A stretch of DNA of 64,000 bases from Butyriboletus loyo. Taxonomy: Eukaryota > Basidiomycota > Agaricomycetes > Boletales > Boletaceae. A program made the position numbers and the translations under genes. The notes beneath the pieces are model-generated. The model was given only the letters and a program-made list of their open reading frames with translations, did not search any database and was not told the origin of the DNA. This document shows, in pieces, positions 47,001 to 59,490 of the stretch; position 1 is the stretch's first letter, and the number at the start of each line of letters is the position of its first letter. The stretch spans positions 1 through 64,000 of the forward strand of contig JBBPSI010000112.1 of assembly GCA_038093515.1 (NCBI GenBank), written 5' to 3'.

Positions 47001-47764
47001 TAAGTCTGTTTCCAGTTATTGTATAATCAAAAAACTGATCCGATCGTGAAAAGATGTGAACATTTTGAGTGAGTGGTTTTGGAACTAGTCCTCATCAAAA
47101 TAACAACCCTTGAATTGCGCATTAGTGATGTATGCCATGTGCAACTTGCACGATGTCACATGGTACGGATCTCTTTTTCTTGATTCCGAATGGCAGCTCA
47201 TGCTATCCAGGGGTACCAAGGGTGACAATTCCACTGCAAAGGATCTGGGTGGCGCGAAGAAGATTAAAGGTGATGGTGGCAAAGTGATGATGGAAGTCGA
47301 AATCCCCACTGCCCGTGAAGACGTTGATCAACTGTGGGCCGCGTCGCGTACCGCACTTAAAGTCAAACCACCCGAGGCCAAGGAACACCGTGATGCGGCA
47401 ACCAAACAGTCCGACCATGATCGCAGCAGTCGTACAAATGTAGTTCTTACATGGGTTGCCACCAACATGTAAGTGTGGTCTTTTTCATGTCATCTTTCTG
47501 TAATTAATTAGCACTTAGGGTCATGATCCTTGTCTTCACGTCTTCCGCATTTTTGAATTGGGTGAATCAGCACCTCGAAAACACAGTATCGTCCAATTTC
47601 AACCCATATCTTAGCTTCCTTTTCTTTGCACTGTAAGTTCTGTGATGAGTTGAAAGTCCATGGTGCTGACGCTGTCTCGTGGTACCTTGCGCAGTGCTGG
47701 ACTGTCTGCAGTTCGTTTCCTTGGTTCCTTGTTGTACCTGATCTTCAGATTCTTCGGATTTTGA
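44080..47764 (+). CDS. CHS: Division 1 chitin synthase (GT2)
   Basis: Starts [20 protein letters not shown] at 44080 and has about 18 exons. The N-terminal domain is typical for division 1 ([20 protein letters not shown]). Catalytic core: [45 protein letters not shown] with the Dxxxx[19 protein letters not shown], the second Asp in [13 protein letters not shown], and QRRRWLNGS, the acceptor-site hallmark. Several membrane helices follow ([36 protein letters not shown], and a final [20 protein letters not shown]). HDVTW joins GTKGDN across an intron whose frame stays open. The enzyme makes cell-wall chitin from UDP-GlcNAc at the plasma membrane. Class I-III; I cannot separate these from memory. 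Confidence 0.93.
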
Positions 47765-48734
47765 AGAGCTGCGCTCTAGACTCACTAATCCCGGTGTTGA
47801 TTTCTATGGCATGAGGTACTGAATTCCAGCCCCCATTTCCAGCTCTTCGTCACATAATTCTGTATGCAGAGGTGATACTGCATACTGTACCCTTACTCCT
47901 TTGGATTGGTTTCGTTCTTGATTCGATATGATATCACCTTTTTCACGATTGTAGGTTTGCGGACCACTGTCATTCACTACATGTGTCGGTATTTCAAACG
48001 TTGGAAAGGCAACTTGATGTTGTCGAAGCTTCGTCTCAACCGTGTGTTTCAAGTTCTGTCCCTGGTCTGTCCCTGTCCACCTGGACATGACTTGGTCTGC
48101 ATGAAAGTGGATACACTAGGGAGATCCCTGACAGCGAGATTGGGATTCTCTTCCTAGACTACCATTCCCAGAAGCTGCGTAGAGTATTTCTGCGGTGAAA
48201 AGAAAAGACCTTGCCATTTGCCTGATTCGGAGATCCTGCGGTTGAATGTAGTCATTAACTTTGTGCACCGCACATTTGGTTGCTAGAAGCCGAAGTTGTC
48301 TGAGCTACGACCTACTCGATCGCACGATGGAAGTTGGGCTGTGTAAGTCAAAGGATAACTCTTGTCAAGTATACGTGCTATGTGATGCAAGGAGATGGAA
48401 CAGAAAGTTGCAGAGACGTTGTGCTCTCCGACCAGAGTGGGTGGGACACGAGGCATCGCATAAGATGATGGAATCTAGTGTCACGAGCAAATTCATGGAA
48501 CGACGGAATGCCTCTGAAATACAACGGCTGCGAACACATCTAGAGCGTACGCTTTATCCTCGCAAGCCCCGTCTGAGCCCCGAGATTGGAGACATGGTTC
48601 ACTGTTCCCAATTTGCAGCACTTGTGGGAGAAGAGCAAGTCTCGTCAGCTGATTGCAGAGTAGCTCACGTCCACAGCCAAAGATTATGCATATAAAGCGG
48701 ACTTGTCATCACCAAGTAAAAACTGATGCATTGG
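47765..48734. other. Convergent region with one doubtful open frame
   Basis: Nearly 1 kb between the ends of the chitin synthase and seryl-tRNA synthetase genes. A plus-strand frame at 48261-48695 (up to 144 codons) contains HKMMESSVTSKFMERRNASE and TLYPRKPRLSPEIGDMV, a helix followed by something reminiscent of a Tudor-like strand. It has no partner exon that I could find and may be a remnant or chance. Confidence 0.35.
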
Positions 48735-50314
48735 TTAGACCCATCTAATAATGTCCGAAGTTCCTAACCAGAACGGTTTGAGAATCGCTGGGAGATCAAG
48801 ACCTGATGGTTTTCCTTTTTCATCAAAGCGTACTCCGTTTTCTAGCAAAGTGATAATCAGTCTTGGGATAGCAGCAGCAGTGCCGTTGAGGGTGTGTGCG
48901 AAGGGGATGGGTGCTTGCGTCGGACTAGATGGTGTAAAATGCCGTCGATACCGAATGTGAAGACGCCGTGCCTGGTAGTCCGTGCAATTTGAAGCTGAAG
49001 AAATTTCTCCCCAGGCGCCTCTCCCAGGCATCCACGCTTCCATGTCGTACTTTCTATACGCACTTGCACCAAGTTCCTCTGTAGGCATGTCCAAAATACT
49101 GAGGAGAACATAAATAAAAATATGAACAACCGTCGTGGAGCTCTGATCAGCGGTCTTACCGGAACGGGAAATTCAGTCCCTCGAAAATCTCTGTTTGGAT
49201 TTTCCGGATTTCTTCCAGGTACTGTGCACTTGAGTCCTCCTCGCAAACAACGAAAAGCTCAACTTTTGAAAATTGGTGGACACGGTATAGGCCACGGGTA
49301 TCAGCACCACGAGAACCAGCCTCGGCTCTGAATGAACGACCGAGCCCGACCATCTTCACGGGCAGAATATTCTCGGAAAAAACCTTGTTCGCGAACATTC
49401 CGGCAAGGGGAATTTCAGCTGTACCCGAGAGTACCAGCTCAGGAGATGAATCCGCAATCTGATATATTTGAGAAGCAGGGTGGTCGGAGTTATAGTCTCT
49501 GGGTTGGAATCCACAGCGCAGGGCTACGTCTCCGCGAACTAAGTCAGGAGTCATCACGAACTGAAAGCCATGTTTCAGTGCAATTGAGATCGCATAGTTT
49601 ATGAGAGCGTTCTCGAGCAAAGCGGCCTCTTTGAGCAGGTAGTACCATGAGGATCCTGTCACGACTGCAGCAGCCCCAAAATCGAACAACCCCAGTGCAT
49701 GACCGATAGTAACGTGATCATGTTCCGGGCTGGGCGGTGTGAGAGGGGGACCATGAGTAGACAGAATAACAGCGGCATCCTCGGGGCCAATGGGGACTTC
49801 TGGATGTGTATCATTTGGTAAATGCAACGCGAGTCCCAAGAGTTTCTCCTCTACAGCAGCTAATTTCTCCTCGAGTAGAATGATTTCTGCTTTTAATGCT
49901 TTCGCCCCGTCAATGACTGCCTGCTTTTCCGTTGGGTCTTTGATTGTACGGATGCGATCGCCAAGAACGGATTGCGCGTGCCGCTTGTAGTCAAGTTGGC
50001 CAGCAAGTTCCTTCTGCTCTGCGTAAGAGTGGGCGATGGACTGCAACGCCCCAACTGGCAGGGGAAATTTTCGGTTGAAGGCGTTGTGCGACTTGTAAAC
50101 TATAGATTCTGAGATGGCCCGATAGTCAAGCCGGGGTTTGGGAAGGACCGCGGTGGCTGGCGGCGAATTTGTAGCATGCTTTGAAACAAATCTCTTGGTC
50201 GCTTTTACAAAAATTCAGCGTGCGGAAGAGTGAGGGAGTGATGGATATACCTGAGTTGATCACCGAGCTGGATTGGACGCGACGCTGGTAAACGCGAGCA
50301 ACTATCGAAATCAT
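48735..50314 (-). CDS. DIA4: Mitochondrial seryl-tRNA synthetase
   Basis: Starts [20 protein letters not shown] at 50314, a short basic, Ser-rich presequence. The first intron (about 50,257-50,185) joins the presequence to [20 protein letters not shown]. The N-terminal coiled-coil arm that grips the tRNA is seen at [20 protein letters not shown]. Class II motifs follow: [34 protein letters not shown], motif 2 [25 protein letters not shown], and near the end [16 protein letters not shown], where motif 3 ends in an Arg. It charges mitochondrial tRNA-Ser. About 480 residues, in the usual range. It is divergent from RFC4, with 89 bases between start codons. Confidence 0.93.
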
Positions 50315-50403
50315 AACAACGTCCAGCTACTAAACTCGGCATCCTAAAACGCGGTCTGTCACCTTGTCACAATACGGTCTTGTCACGCGTCGCGTCAATT
50401 GCA
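50315..50403. promoter_or_regulatory. Very short bidirectional promoter (DIA4 / RFC4) with MCB-like site
   Basis: Only 89 bases separate the two start codons. At 50385-50390 lies ACGCGT, directly followed by CGCGTC, 14 bases before the RFC4 ATG. ACGCGT is the MluI cell-cycle box used for S-phase genes in yeasts. Given its position it may equally be part of the 5' UTR. Confidence 0.5.
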
Positions 50404-51799
50404 ATGGCCTCAACATCAGCAAAAGGCAAAGCACCAGCGAACGGTGCAAGCACCACTGCGTACGAGCTGCCTTGGTCAGTGTCTTCACGTCTTCAGAGAG
50501 GACCAACCTATATCCTTTCCCAGGGTTGAAAAATACAGACCACAAACATTGGACGATGTCGTCGGCAATGCCGACACGATCGAACGCTTAAAAGTGATAG
50601 CAAGAGACGGAAACTGCCCGCACATCATTATTTCGGTAGATTCTCACCTACTTCTCGCGCGAATCATACGTCGCAACTCCTCTTCGACAGGGCCTTCCGG
50701 GTATTGGTAAGACGACGAGTATCCATTGTCTGGCACATCAGCTGCTTGGAGACGCATATAAAGAAGGCGTACTAGAGTTGAATGCCTCTGACGAAAGGTT
50801 CGTGCTGGATTGTTCACTGCAAACATTGCTTCATACCCTTGCCCAACAGAGGTATTGATGTTGTGCGGAACAAAATAAAAGCATTCGCGCAGAAAAAGGT
50901 AACCCTCCCGCACGGAAGACACAAAATTGTAATACTTGACGAAGCCGATAGGTCAGTGTGTGCTGATTGCTAGAAGATGGATCTGAACCAGTTATAGCAT
51001 GACAGCTGGTGCTCAACAAGCGCTACGCAGAACAATGGAGATATATTCCAACACTACACGATTTTGTCTGGCCTGCAACATGTCCAGCAAAATCATAGAA
51101 CCTATACAGAGTCGTTGCGCCATCCTACGTTACGCTAAGCTAAGGGATACCGAGATACTGAAGCGCTTGCTCGAGATATGTGAGATGGAGAAGGTGACGG
51201 GTTTTTTTGGTCTTCCATTGCAAGCGCATACTCACTACCAGACAAACAGGTTGAATACAACGATGACGGTTTAACCGCACTCATCTTCACGAGCGAAGGT
51301 GATATGCGACAAGCTATTAACAACCTCCAGTCCACACATTCCGGCTTTGGATTTGTGTCTGGGGAGAACGTATTCAAAGTGTGTGACCAACCACACCCAG
51401 TGATAATCCAAAGTATTATTCGCACATGCATCAAGAGCGACATTGATGGTGCGATGGAGAAATTAAACAAGCTCTGGGAACAAGGGTATAGCGCGGTGGA
51501 CATTGTGGTCACGATCTTCAGAGTGACGAAGACTTTTGACGAGTATGTCCAATGAATGACTGGCGGGACTATGGCTGACTTTTTTTCATCAGACTACCAG
51601 AGTATACTAAACTGGAGTATATCAAAGTATGAGCGACTTCCTGGTGCTTGTTCATAATACTTACTTGGTTCAGGAAATTGGATTTACACACATGCGGATA
51701 CTCGAAGGTGTTGGGACCCTTATCCAGCTTGGTGGCCTTTTGGCTCGGTTGTGCCGGCTCGTATGTCCCACCGCTCGCCGTAGAAAAGAAAATTGCTGA
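50404..51799 (+). CDS. RFC4: Replication factor C small subunit (yeast Rfc4 / human RFC2 type)
   Basis: Starts [20 protein letters not shown] at 50404. AAA+ boxes are in order: [19 protein letters not shown] (box II), [20 protein letters not shown] (Walker A, across an intron), [40 protein letters not shown] (Walker B and sensor region, across an intron), [27 protein letters not shown] with the SRC arginine finger, and [16 protein letters not shown]. The [14 protein letters not shown] and [10 protein letters not shown] segments match the Rfc4/RFC2 member. The protein belongs to the clamp loader that opens PCNA. The C terminus, read through to the TGA at 51797, has a short basic tail. Confidence 0.93.
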
Positions 51800-52072
51800 T
51801 AGTATGGCAAACAGCACATGAATTCCGAGCTTTTCCAGCTATGACCGTTCTCTGCAACCAACGTCTTGGTTCGCGATCAGATCTTCCATGGAATCTCCCT
51901 CACTTTTGGCTCGCATCAGTAGATCTGAATTGGCTAGTTCAGTTTTGTAGCCAAGGTGATGCGAGTAGTTTATCGCAGGAGTAACATAGCCATATTGTAT
52001 ATGCCACTTTGTGCCCCCAATTTGGTGGTCTAACTAAAACTACCAGCGTGTTGCATGTAAATATTCAAGATC
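51800..52072. promoter_or_regulatory. SKI2 upstream region
   Basis: 273 bases between RFC4 and SKI2, both on the plus strand; no open frame of note, and no TATA box in the last 100 bases. Confidence 0.3.
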
Positions 52073-55000
52073 ATGGCGAGGCCCGAAGAACTATGTTCGA
52101 TCATTCAACAGATACTTAGCCCCGCACCCGAAGATGCTGAAACATTGTTGGAAGAAATCGGTCTGGGGACCATTCCATCTCGTGAACAAGTCCACCACGA
52201 AATCGACGCCAAGCTCTTGTCACCTCCGGACACTCTGCCAGACCACTGGTTGTCCAAGTATCAGATGTATGGATTTCTTGCATTAGGGTTCATCGAGTTG
52301 ATACTTTTCGGTGCAGACACTGGAAAACTCAGCCTTACATTCCATCCTTGCTTTCCTTCGAGCCTGCACCACCGCCTACGAGTTTGAGTTTTGTTCGTGC
52401 GGGTCTAGATGGTCGTGTCATGGGCTATGCAGAGGTGCGTATTTCGAGAACTCACTTGTTTTCAGGGACTAACAAATCCAGGCACCAAATCCCCGTATTG
52501 TAACGGCCTTAACATCGACCTCGATGGATCGTGCTCCGGGACCAGTCGGTGCCTTTGTAAGGGGGAAGTCAGGTCATGTCCCCTTTCAGCCGGGAGGTCT
52601 TGATGGAGTATTGTTTTCCTCTTCTCAAACCGGCATCTCAGAAGAATCAGTGAAAGGACTGAGGACCATTCCCCCAGGTTTCTCAAGGGGACTTCGACTT
52701 GCAGGCGAGGAGCCTGAGAACGAAGCCCTTACTGCTCTCGAGGAATCTCTCACGTCCGCAAATGGGGAATTGGTATTTATCCTGATGTCATGTTTCTATG
52801 TCATGTTTTCTTAACTATCAAAATCCTCAGGACCAGGAAAACCATCCTGCAGAAGAACTAGAGTCTGAGATCGAGCTACTTAGTGGCGACCCCATTGCTG
52901 AGGTGGCCGAACTCCTACCAACTACTGTGAGACTTTGTCACGGAAGCATCTGGATCTTGCTTACGCTTGGATGCAGAGATCACATCTACGACCAACGAGG
53001 ACGCGTCGCCCCCGTTCCAAGATTGTCAAGCGTGAATGGGCTCATGTGGTGGATATTAACAAACCGATGACCAACTTTCACGACCTCGTTCCGGAAATGG
53101 CGCACAAGGTTAGTTCCGGAGAGCCTATAGTAATTACACCAGTGATGCAGTGATGGACGGCGTTTTCCCAGTATCCTTTCGAGCTGGATACTTTCCAGAA
53201 AGAAGCGGTGTATCACCTAGAGATGGGCGACTCTGTCTTCGTCGCTGCGCATACATCCGCTGGGAAAACTGTGGTCGCAGAGTATGCGATCGCTCTAGCG
53301 GAGAAACACATGACTAGGTGTGCCTGAACAACGCGTTTTGCACTTCCGCCCTTGAACCTGAACGATACAGAGCAATTTATACATCACCTATAAAGGCACT
53401 GTCCAATCAGAAGTTCCGTGACTTCAAGCAGACATTCTCCTCTTCTTCGGTTGGAATCTTGACCGGCGATGTACAGATCAATCCAGAAGCAAGTTGTTTG
53501 GTTATGACGACGGAGATTCTACGTAGCATGCTTTATAAAGGTGCAGATCTCATCCGTGACGTGGAGTTCGTAATATTCGATGAAGTGCACTATGTTAATG
53601 ACGCAGAGGTGACGCATCTCATCCGCGTTGCGGTGGTTTCTAATCGATCCATTCGGATTTCTCAGCGAGGCGTTGTATGGGAAGAAGTTATCATCATGCT
53701 ACCTGATCATATTAGCATCATTCTTCTATCTGCGACAGTACCGAACACCAAAGAATTTGCTGATTGGGTTGGGTACGCTACCATGCGTTTTCTGCTGTGA
53801 ATTGGCCTCACGGACCGTAGGCGTACCAAAAAGAAGGATATCTACGTTATTTCAACAGTGCAGCGCCCAGTACCTCTGGAACATTACCTGTATGCTGGCA
53901 GGGATATGTTCAAGATTGTGAACGCTCAAAGAAGATGGGTCCCTGAGGGGTATATATTCCCTCATAGTGCTGAAACGTGTTTTCCCTCACGATTTTTTCT
54001 TAGATACAAGGATGCTGGTGAAGCACTGAAGAGGAAGCAGGATAAGGAACGGGAAGCGGCTGGTTTACCTCCAGTTCAGAGGATTGGTGCGCGTGGTGCA
54101 GCGCCACGAGGGCAACGAGGGGTTGCCCCCGCTCGTGGCGGTCAGCGAGGTACCACTCCTAGCGGATCTGCATTGCGAGGCCGAGGTGGCGGGCCTGCGC
54201 GTACAATCCACACTGGCGCTGACAAAAACGTCTATGTCCATCTCCTCGCCCACCTGCAAAAAAAGGGTCTTCTGCCAGTTGTCGTCTTCACCTTGTCGAA
54301 AAAGAGGTGTGAGGAAAACGCAGCCACCTTAACTAATGCCGACCTCTGTAACTCCGTCGAGAAGAGTGAGGTCCACGTTGCAATGGAAAAGGCGCTGTCC
54401 CGCCTCAAGGGTCAGTTTTGCGTAGCATGTCAATTCTCTGTAAATTAACCCTTTTTAGGATCGGACAAGAAGTTGCCACAAATTAGCAGGATGCGCGACC
54501 TCCTCTCTCGTGGTATTGGGGTGCACCATGGAGGGTTGTTACCAATTGTCAAAGAAGTAAGCCACCATCCCAAGTGTCACAACTATTAATGCATCCCATG
54601 CCAGGTGGTCGAGATATTATTTGCTCGGGGATTAGTGAAAATCTTATTTGCAACTGAAACGTTTGCCATGGTAAGGAATGACCGCGGTGTTTCTGCGGTG
54701 TCTGACAGGACAGGTGGTCGCAGGGTGTTAACATGCCTGCTAGATGCGTAGTGTTCTCCAATATTCGAAAACACGATGGTCGCTCTTTCAGGGACATTCT
54801 CCCTGGAGAGTACACTCAAATGGCTGGTCGTGCTGGGCGCCGTGGCTTAGACACCACTGGCACCGTTGTTATCGTTGCGAGTGATGAGTTGCCTGACGTA
54901 CGAGTTACCTTGTGCCGACCATTTGCTCGTTCGCGTGCTGACTGCTTGCCGTTGTAGCAAACAACGCTGACTACCATGGTTCTCGGAACTCCAGCAAAGC

Positions 55001-56882
55001 TGCAGTCGCAGTTCCGCCTTACCTACAACATGATTCTCAACCTGCTACGAGTGGAGGCTCTCCGAGTAGAGGAGATGATCAAACGTAGTTTTTCGGAGAA
55101 TGCTTCCCAACGGCTTCTGCCGGACCAGCAGAAAGCAGTCGCTGAGGTGAGTGGCAAGATTCCTCTGTAAAACGGATATCGAATTGCGCGCAGCACGAGA
55201 GGAGTCTCCTCTCAATGCCAGAACTCCAGTGTGACATTTGCTCGAGCGACATCGAACGCTATTACGACGCCCAGAGCACTGTGATAAACCATAATAAACG
55301 CCTCTTTTCTATGGCTGCTGGCGGTGCTACCAATCAGAATGTACTTGCAACTGGTCGAATAGTCATTCTAAGGAATTCAGTGAGCACAATTCTGCAATTT
55401 GAGGTAGACTGATGAACGTGGCCTTGCCAGCACTTTTATCCTTTTCATGCAGCAGTGTTGCTGAAACCTGATCTCCGGGAGTCAGGAAGCGGACGGAAAT
55501 ACTTTATCCTTGCCCTCGTGGATCGGAAATTGAAGGGCGTCAAGCAGGGTATACTCATCCTTTCTTGTAGTTGATCTGGCTCACCAATACGCTGACATAG
55601 ATGCTGATGGAGTCGTAGTCCCCCCCAAGTGGCCTCCTGTTCCCTCGGCGCTGAAGCCTGATCATGCCACGTATGAGGTTACTACCGTTAATTTGAGCAA
55701 CATTTCTTTCATCACAAATAAAGTTGTGAAGGTGAGTCTTGGACAGTATTAGACCTTTGAGGGATATTCAGACCTTCGAGCGCAGGTAGATGCTTCCGCG
55801 ATTGTTGATAGTCATAAAAAGGCTCCTATTCTTGAGGCAACCTCCGCCTTGGAGACTGTGGTTATGGAATGGGTTACAGCTGGTACGCTACTGGAGATGG
55901 ACTGGAGTCGCATGCGCACTCTCGAATTCCAGGAGACTCTTCGTGCTAGGAACGAAATTGTGGAGAGTCTTCAGACGTTCGAGTGCACCCACTGCGAAGA
56001 CTTTGATGACAATGCGAGTTCAGGCAATTGATGTTATCGCTGATCAAATCATTGACAAGCTTAACAGTATATTCATCTCCACGGACACAAGGTTCTACGG
56101 TCAAAGATAGCCACATTGAAGGATGCAATCTCAGAACAGAACCTGGAACTTATACCGGAGTACGAGCAGAGGATTCAAGTTCTCAAGGAGCTTAAGTTTA
56201 TCGACGAAAACCAGACAGTCCAGCTCAAAGGGCGAGTGGCTTGCGAGGTAGTTTCCCTTTGCCTTGACACGACATATGACACTGACCGCTATATAATAGA
56301 TCAACTCGGTCAATGAACTTGTTCTTACTGAGCTTATCCTTGAGAACACGCTTGCAAACTATGAACCTGAGGAGGTGGTCGCACTTCTTTCTTGCTTTGT
56401 CTTCCAAGAGAAGACGGACGTCGAACCCGCTATACCTCCCAGGTTGCAAGAAGGTTTGGCGGCAATCATTGTAATCGCTGATCGGGTTGGACGTATCCAA
56501 GACCGACATAGAGTCGCTGCGGAAGGGTTCAGGTCCACTCTCAAAAGTGGACTAGTCGAGGTGGTATATGAATGGGCAAAGGGAATGGTAGCTAAAACTT
56601 CTGCACAATCTATGCCATGCTTAACGTCCTTTGTCAAGCCATTTGATCAGATTACCTTGCTGACTGACGTGGCGGAAGGAACCATCGTCAGGGTCATCAC
56701 ACGCCTAGACGAGACCTGTCGGGAGGTCCGAGACGCCGCAAGAGTGATTGGTGACACTGAACTGTTCAGGGAAATGGAGGAGGCGCAGATTAAGATCAAA
56801 AGAGACAGTACGTTGGCACCTTCACTCTGTCCGGCCTCCGTTGACTATACTAGTCGTGTTCGCTGCAAGCTTGTATTTCTAG
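52073..56882 (+). CDS. SKI2: Ski2 RNA helicase (cytoplasmic exosome cofactor)
   Basis: Starts [20 protein letters not shown] at 52073. The N-terminal region (about 300 residues) binds Ski3/Ski8 in other species. Helicase motifs follow: [17 protein letters not shown] (Q-like), [20 protein letters not shown] (I), [17 protein letters not shown] (Ia), [17 protein letters not shown] DEVH box (II, near 53,570-53,600), [17 protein letters not shown] (III), then [20 protein letters not shown] (IV), [16 protein letters not shown] (V) and [18 protein letters not shown] (VI). A long C-terminal part with the arch/insert and DSHCT domain ends in [20 protein letters not shown] and the final exon IVFAASLYF. 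It feeds mRNA into the exosome. Many introns of about 55 bases; one (56014-56067) appears to use GC-AG borders. Confidence 0.93.
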
Positions 56883-57182
56883 CATTTCTTTAGTTGGCAG
56901 TGTGTGTTTGAATTTACCTAAAAGCAGTGCTCGCGTGTGATGGATTCATTTGACGATGTGAACAGACCTGGAGTGCCAATTTCCGGGACAGTTTCTTGTT
57001 GCGGCAGAGAGAATTACTACGACTGAAAATCCCGGAGTCATGCTGATCGCCATTCCGAGTCGACAAGAAGAGAGCCGGGTGTTTTTTCTCACGGGGCCAA
57101 AAGACACATACATTCCAATAGCCTCCAGCTGGTATGTAGTCCACCAGAGATTCAAACAACGTTACGGTGTAGTCCCGGTGAC

Positions 57183-59071
57183 ATGGAGGAACCCAACAGA
57201 CAACATCTTAGAGAGTCCGCTGCCCACGCCGCTCTCGGTGACAATATCCCAACGGCAGAACCATCAGGGACCGGAGGCCGCGCCGACGGCAACGAATGCT
57301 CATTTCTTGCCCTAAACGTCAACAATGTCGTGCATCAACGCCGCAGGGTCAATCCCGAAAGCCTGGCGTTGCGTCTCGGACCTGACCTCGTACGAGATTT
57401 AGATGCCCTCATCGCACCCGGTAACACGGAAATGCCATCGTTTGCCGTTCGCAGGGAACTCCAAGAACGATACAACATTGACAGAAGACACATTTACGAC
57501 TATTTTCACAGCAGGGGCTTGCGCGTGGTGAAAGAAGATAAGCACGGCAATCCAATGACGGTGAAGGACCTTCCCACTCTCTTGGTAATCGTCCATATTT
57601 ATGCGAGATCATAAGCTCACATACGGTCTAGCCTAATCTTCGCCCTTTGCGGCAGATACCCATCAAAACTTCTCGTTCACACCCTTCGTACCCTGTAGCG
57701 GCAGAAAGAAAGCTCGTCAAATCCCGTGGAGTTACGAAAGCAAAGTCTGGCCGTCCAAAGAATCCATCAGTGAATCCCAGGATCATTCCGATTAACTGCG
57801 AAACCAATGAATCCGCAGACACCGACACCCCTGTTTCGGAGCATTCTCCGGACGCAGTTCCAGCACCTACCTACGTTTCTGTGAACCCGCTTCTTCCTCA
57901 CATTCCACTCTCTCCTATGGACGAGAGCTGTACTTTCAACTCGGTCGCAAATCCCCTAGATGAATCGTTCTCGGTCAGACGCGCCATTGGCGATATCGCC
58001 TATGCCTATCGCCATAAATTAGTGTTTGAGAGAATGCAAGAGCTCACCGAATATCCTACCAAGTTGGCTCTCACGGATGATCCGTCACTTTTGTGGAGCA
58101 AGACTTTGCCTTGTGCTGAAAGCGGCGATGGTTTGCTTCTTCCCCACGTGAAACCTCTTACTTGGGACGAACGACATGCGATCTACGAAACCCTGTCTGA
58201 CAGTCTTGGACCCGCACATGGCATCCAGGAATGTCAAGGTACTTACAGGAAGCACATGGAAGCACGCACGAAACTCTATTTTGAGGGACTTATATCTGTC
58301 CCTTGCCACCACTCCCAGCAACCCGCCAGGACGAGCCCATTATTGGATCGGGAGGCCCATTTAAAAACCAGCGAATTCAGGCACTGGCTCTCTGAGACTA
58401 GGATCCTCAAACGCGACGGTATAAGTGGCTCGCCACGGTTCCGTCCAAGCCACCGAAACGCCAACGTGGCAAAGCAACAGGACATGGATGGAGTTATGGA
58501 TAAACAATATTGGCAGGGAACCAATTCCCACTGGATGCAAACACTGGATGAATTGTTCCCGCCGCCGGGAGACAGCACGAATAGCAGCGATACCATCACG
58601 GATTCACCCGTTGTCCACGCGCGAGAAGTTACCCGGATGACCGCACATACACAAGGTGTCGCCGACGAATGCAACGCGGGAGATCAGTTACTAGTCTCGG
58701 TTACGCCCAGTCCATGCTTACCTATCCTTCCAGACACATCAGCCGCCGAAACTCGACAAACTGGCCAGGCTCAATTCCACGGACTTTCGGGCTTCCCAGG
58801 GCCGCAGGAGGTCAAGACTCGGATGTCAGCTGCTGACATGGGCAGTCATCCTCAGTGGCTGGAACATGTTCCGTATGTTGCTCACTCGGGGCGAGGTGCC
58901 GGCCCGAGTGAGACGCAACGCAGAGGTCATGTGGCTAATAACGCGCGGAGCCGTCTACCGTCCTCCAGCCCACGCAAGCCTCAAATACGTGATCTGGATA
59001 GGATTCGGACAAGACCGGTTACGTCCCGTGATGCGAGGAGACGAACGCCTTCTGCCGCAGGTGGCATCTGA
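57183..59071 (+). CDS. Homeodomain-like (helix-turn-helix) protein of unknown function
   Basis: Starts MEEPNRQHLRESAAHAALGD at 57183; an ATG at 57040 in another frame is a weaker alternative. The distinctive block is RRRVNPESLALRLGPDLVRD, followed by LDALIAPGNTEMPSFAVRRE, LQERYNIDRRHIYDYFHSRG and LRVVKEDKHGN. The spacing of two helices and a third with RRHIYDYFHSRG resembles the helix 3 of homeodomains, where the WFxNR core would be YFHSR. A 50 bp intron (57,583-57,655) leads to exon 2 at the GRPKNPSVNPR stretch, an AT-hook-like GRPK. The rest is largely Ser/Pro-rich with a helical segment at RRAIGDIAYAYRHKLVFERM. Probably a nuclear DNA-binding regulator. I know no named orthologue. Confidence 0.72.
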
Positions 59072-59490
59072 CTGCGTTCCCAGTTACGGTGCATGTGGGA
59101 TTCAGAGCATGTTTGATCAGTAATCTTGGCAGCGTTTGACACTATTAATGGCGCGACGCCCCTGTCTATGGTACAGCAACTTTTTTTCTGTCTCACCGGC
59201 TGTGCGACCCTGTTATTTTCTTTATCCTCGGTCAAATTATCACCTCATAACACCCTGTAATAATATAGTGTCCTGTACTGGTTTAGCAACAATAGCATCG
59301 TCGCAAGTCCATTAGGTCTAGCTAGATCAGAACACTCGCGAATGTGGATCAAATACAGGATGTCTACCATAGACTATGGGCTCCATTGTGTGCTTTACAT
59401 ATGCTATATCGATGTGATGCCGTGAAATAACCACTTGCTTAAAAAAAGATAACGTGAGAGTACAAGAACGTCCTAATTAACTTGTAAAAA
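59072..59490. other. Convergent gene-free stretch
   Basis: 419 bases between the ends of two convergent genes; A/T-rich, consistent with two 3' UTRs. No repeat or RNA gene seen. Confidence 0.4.
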
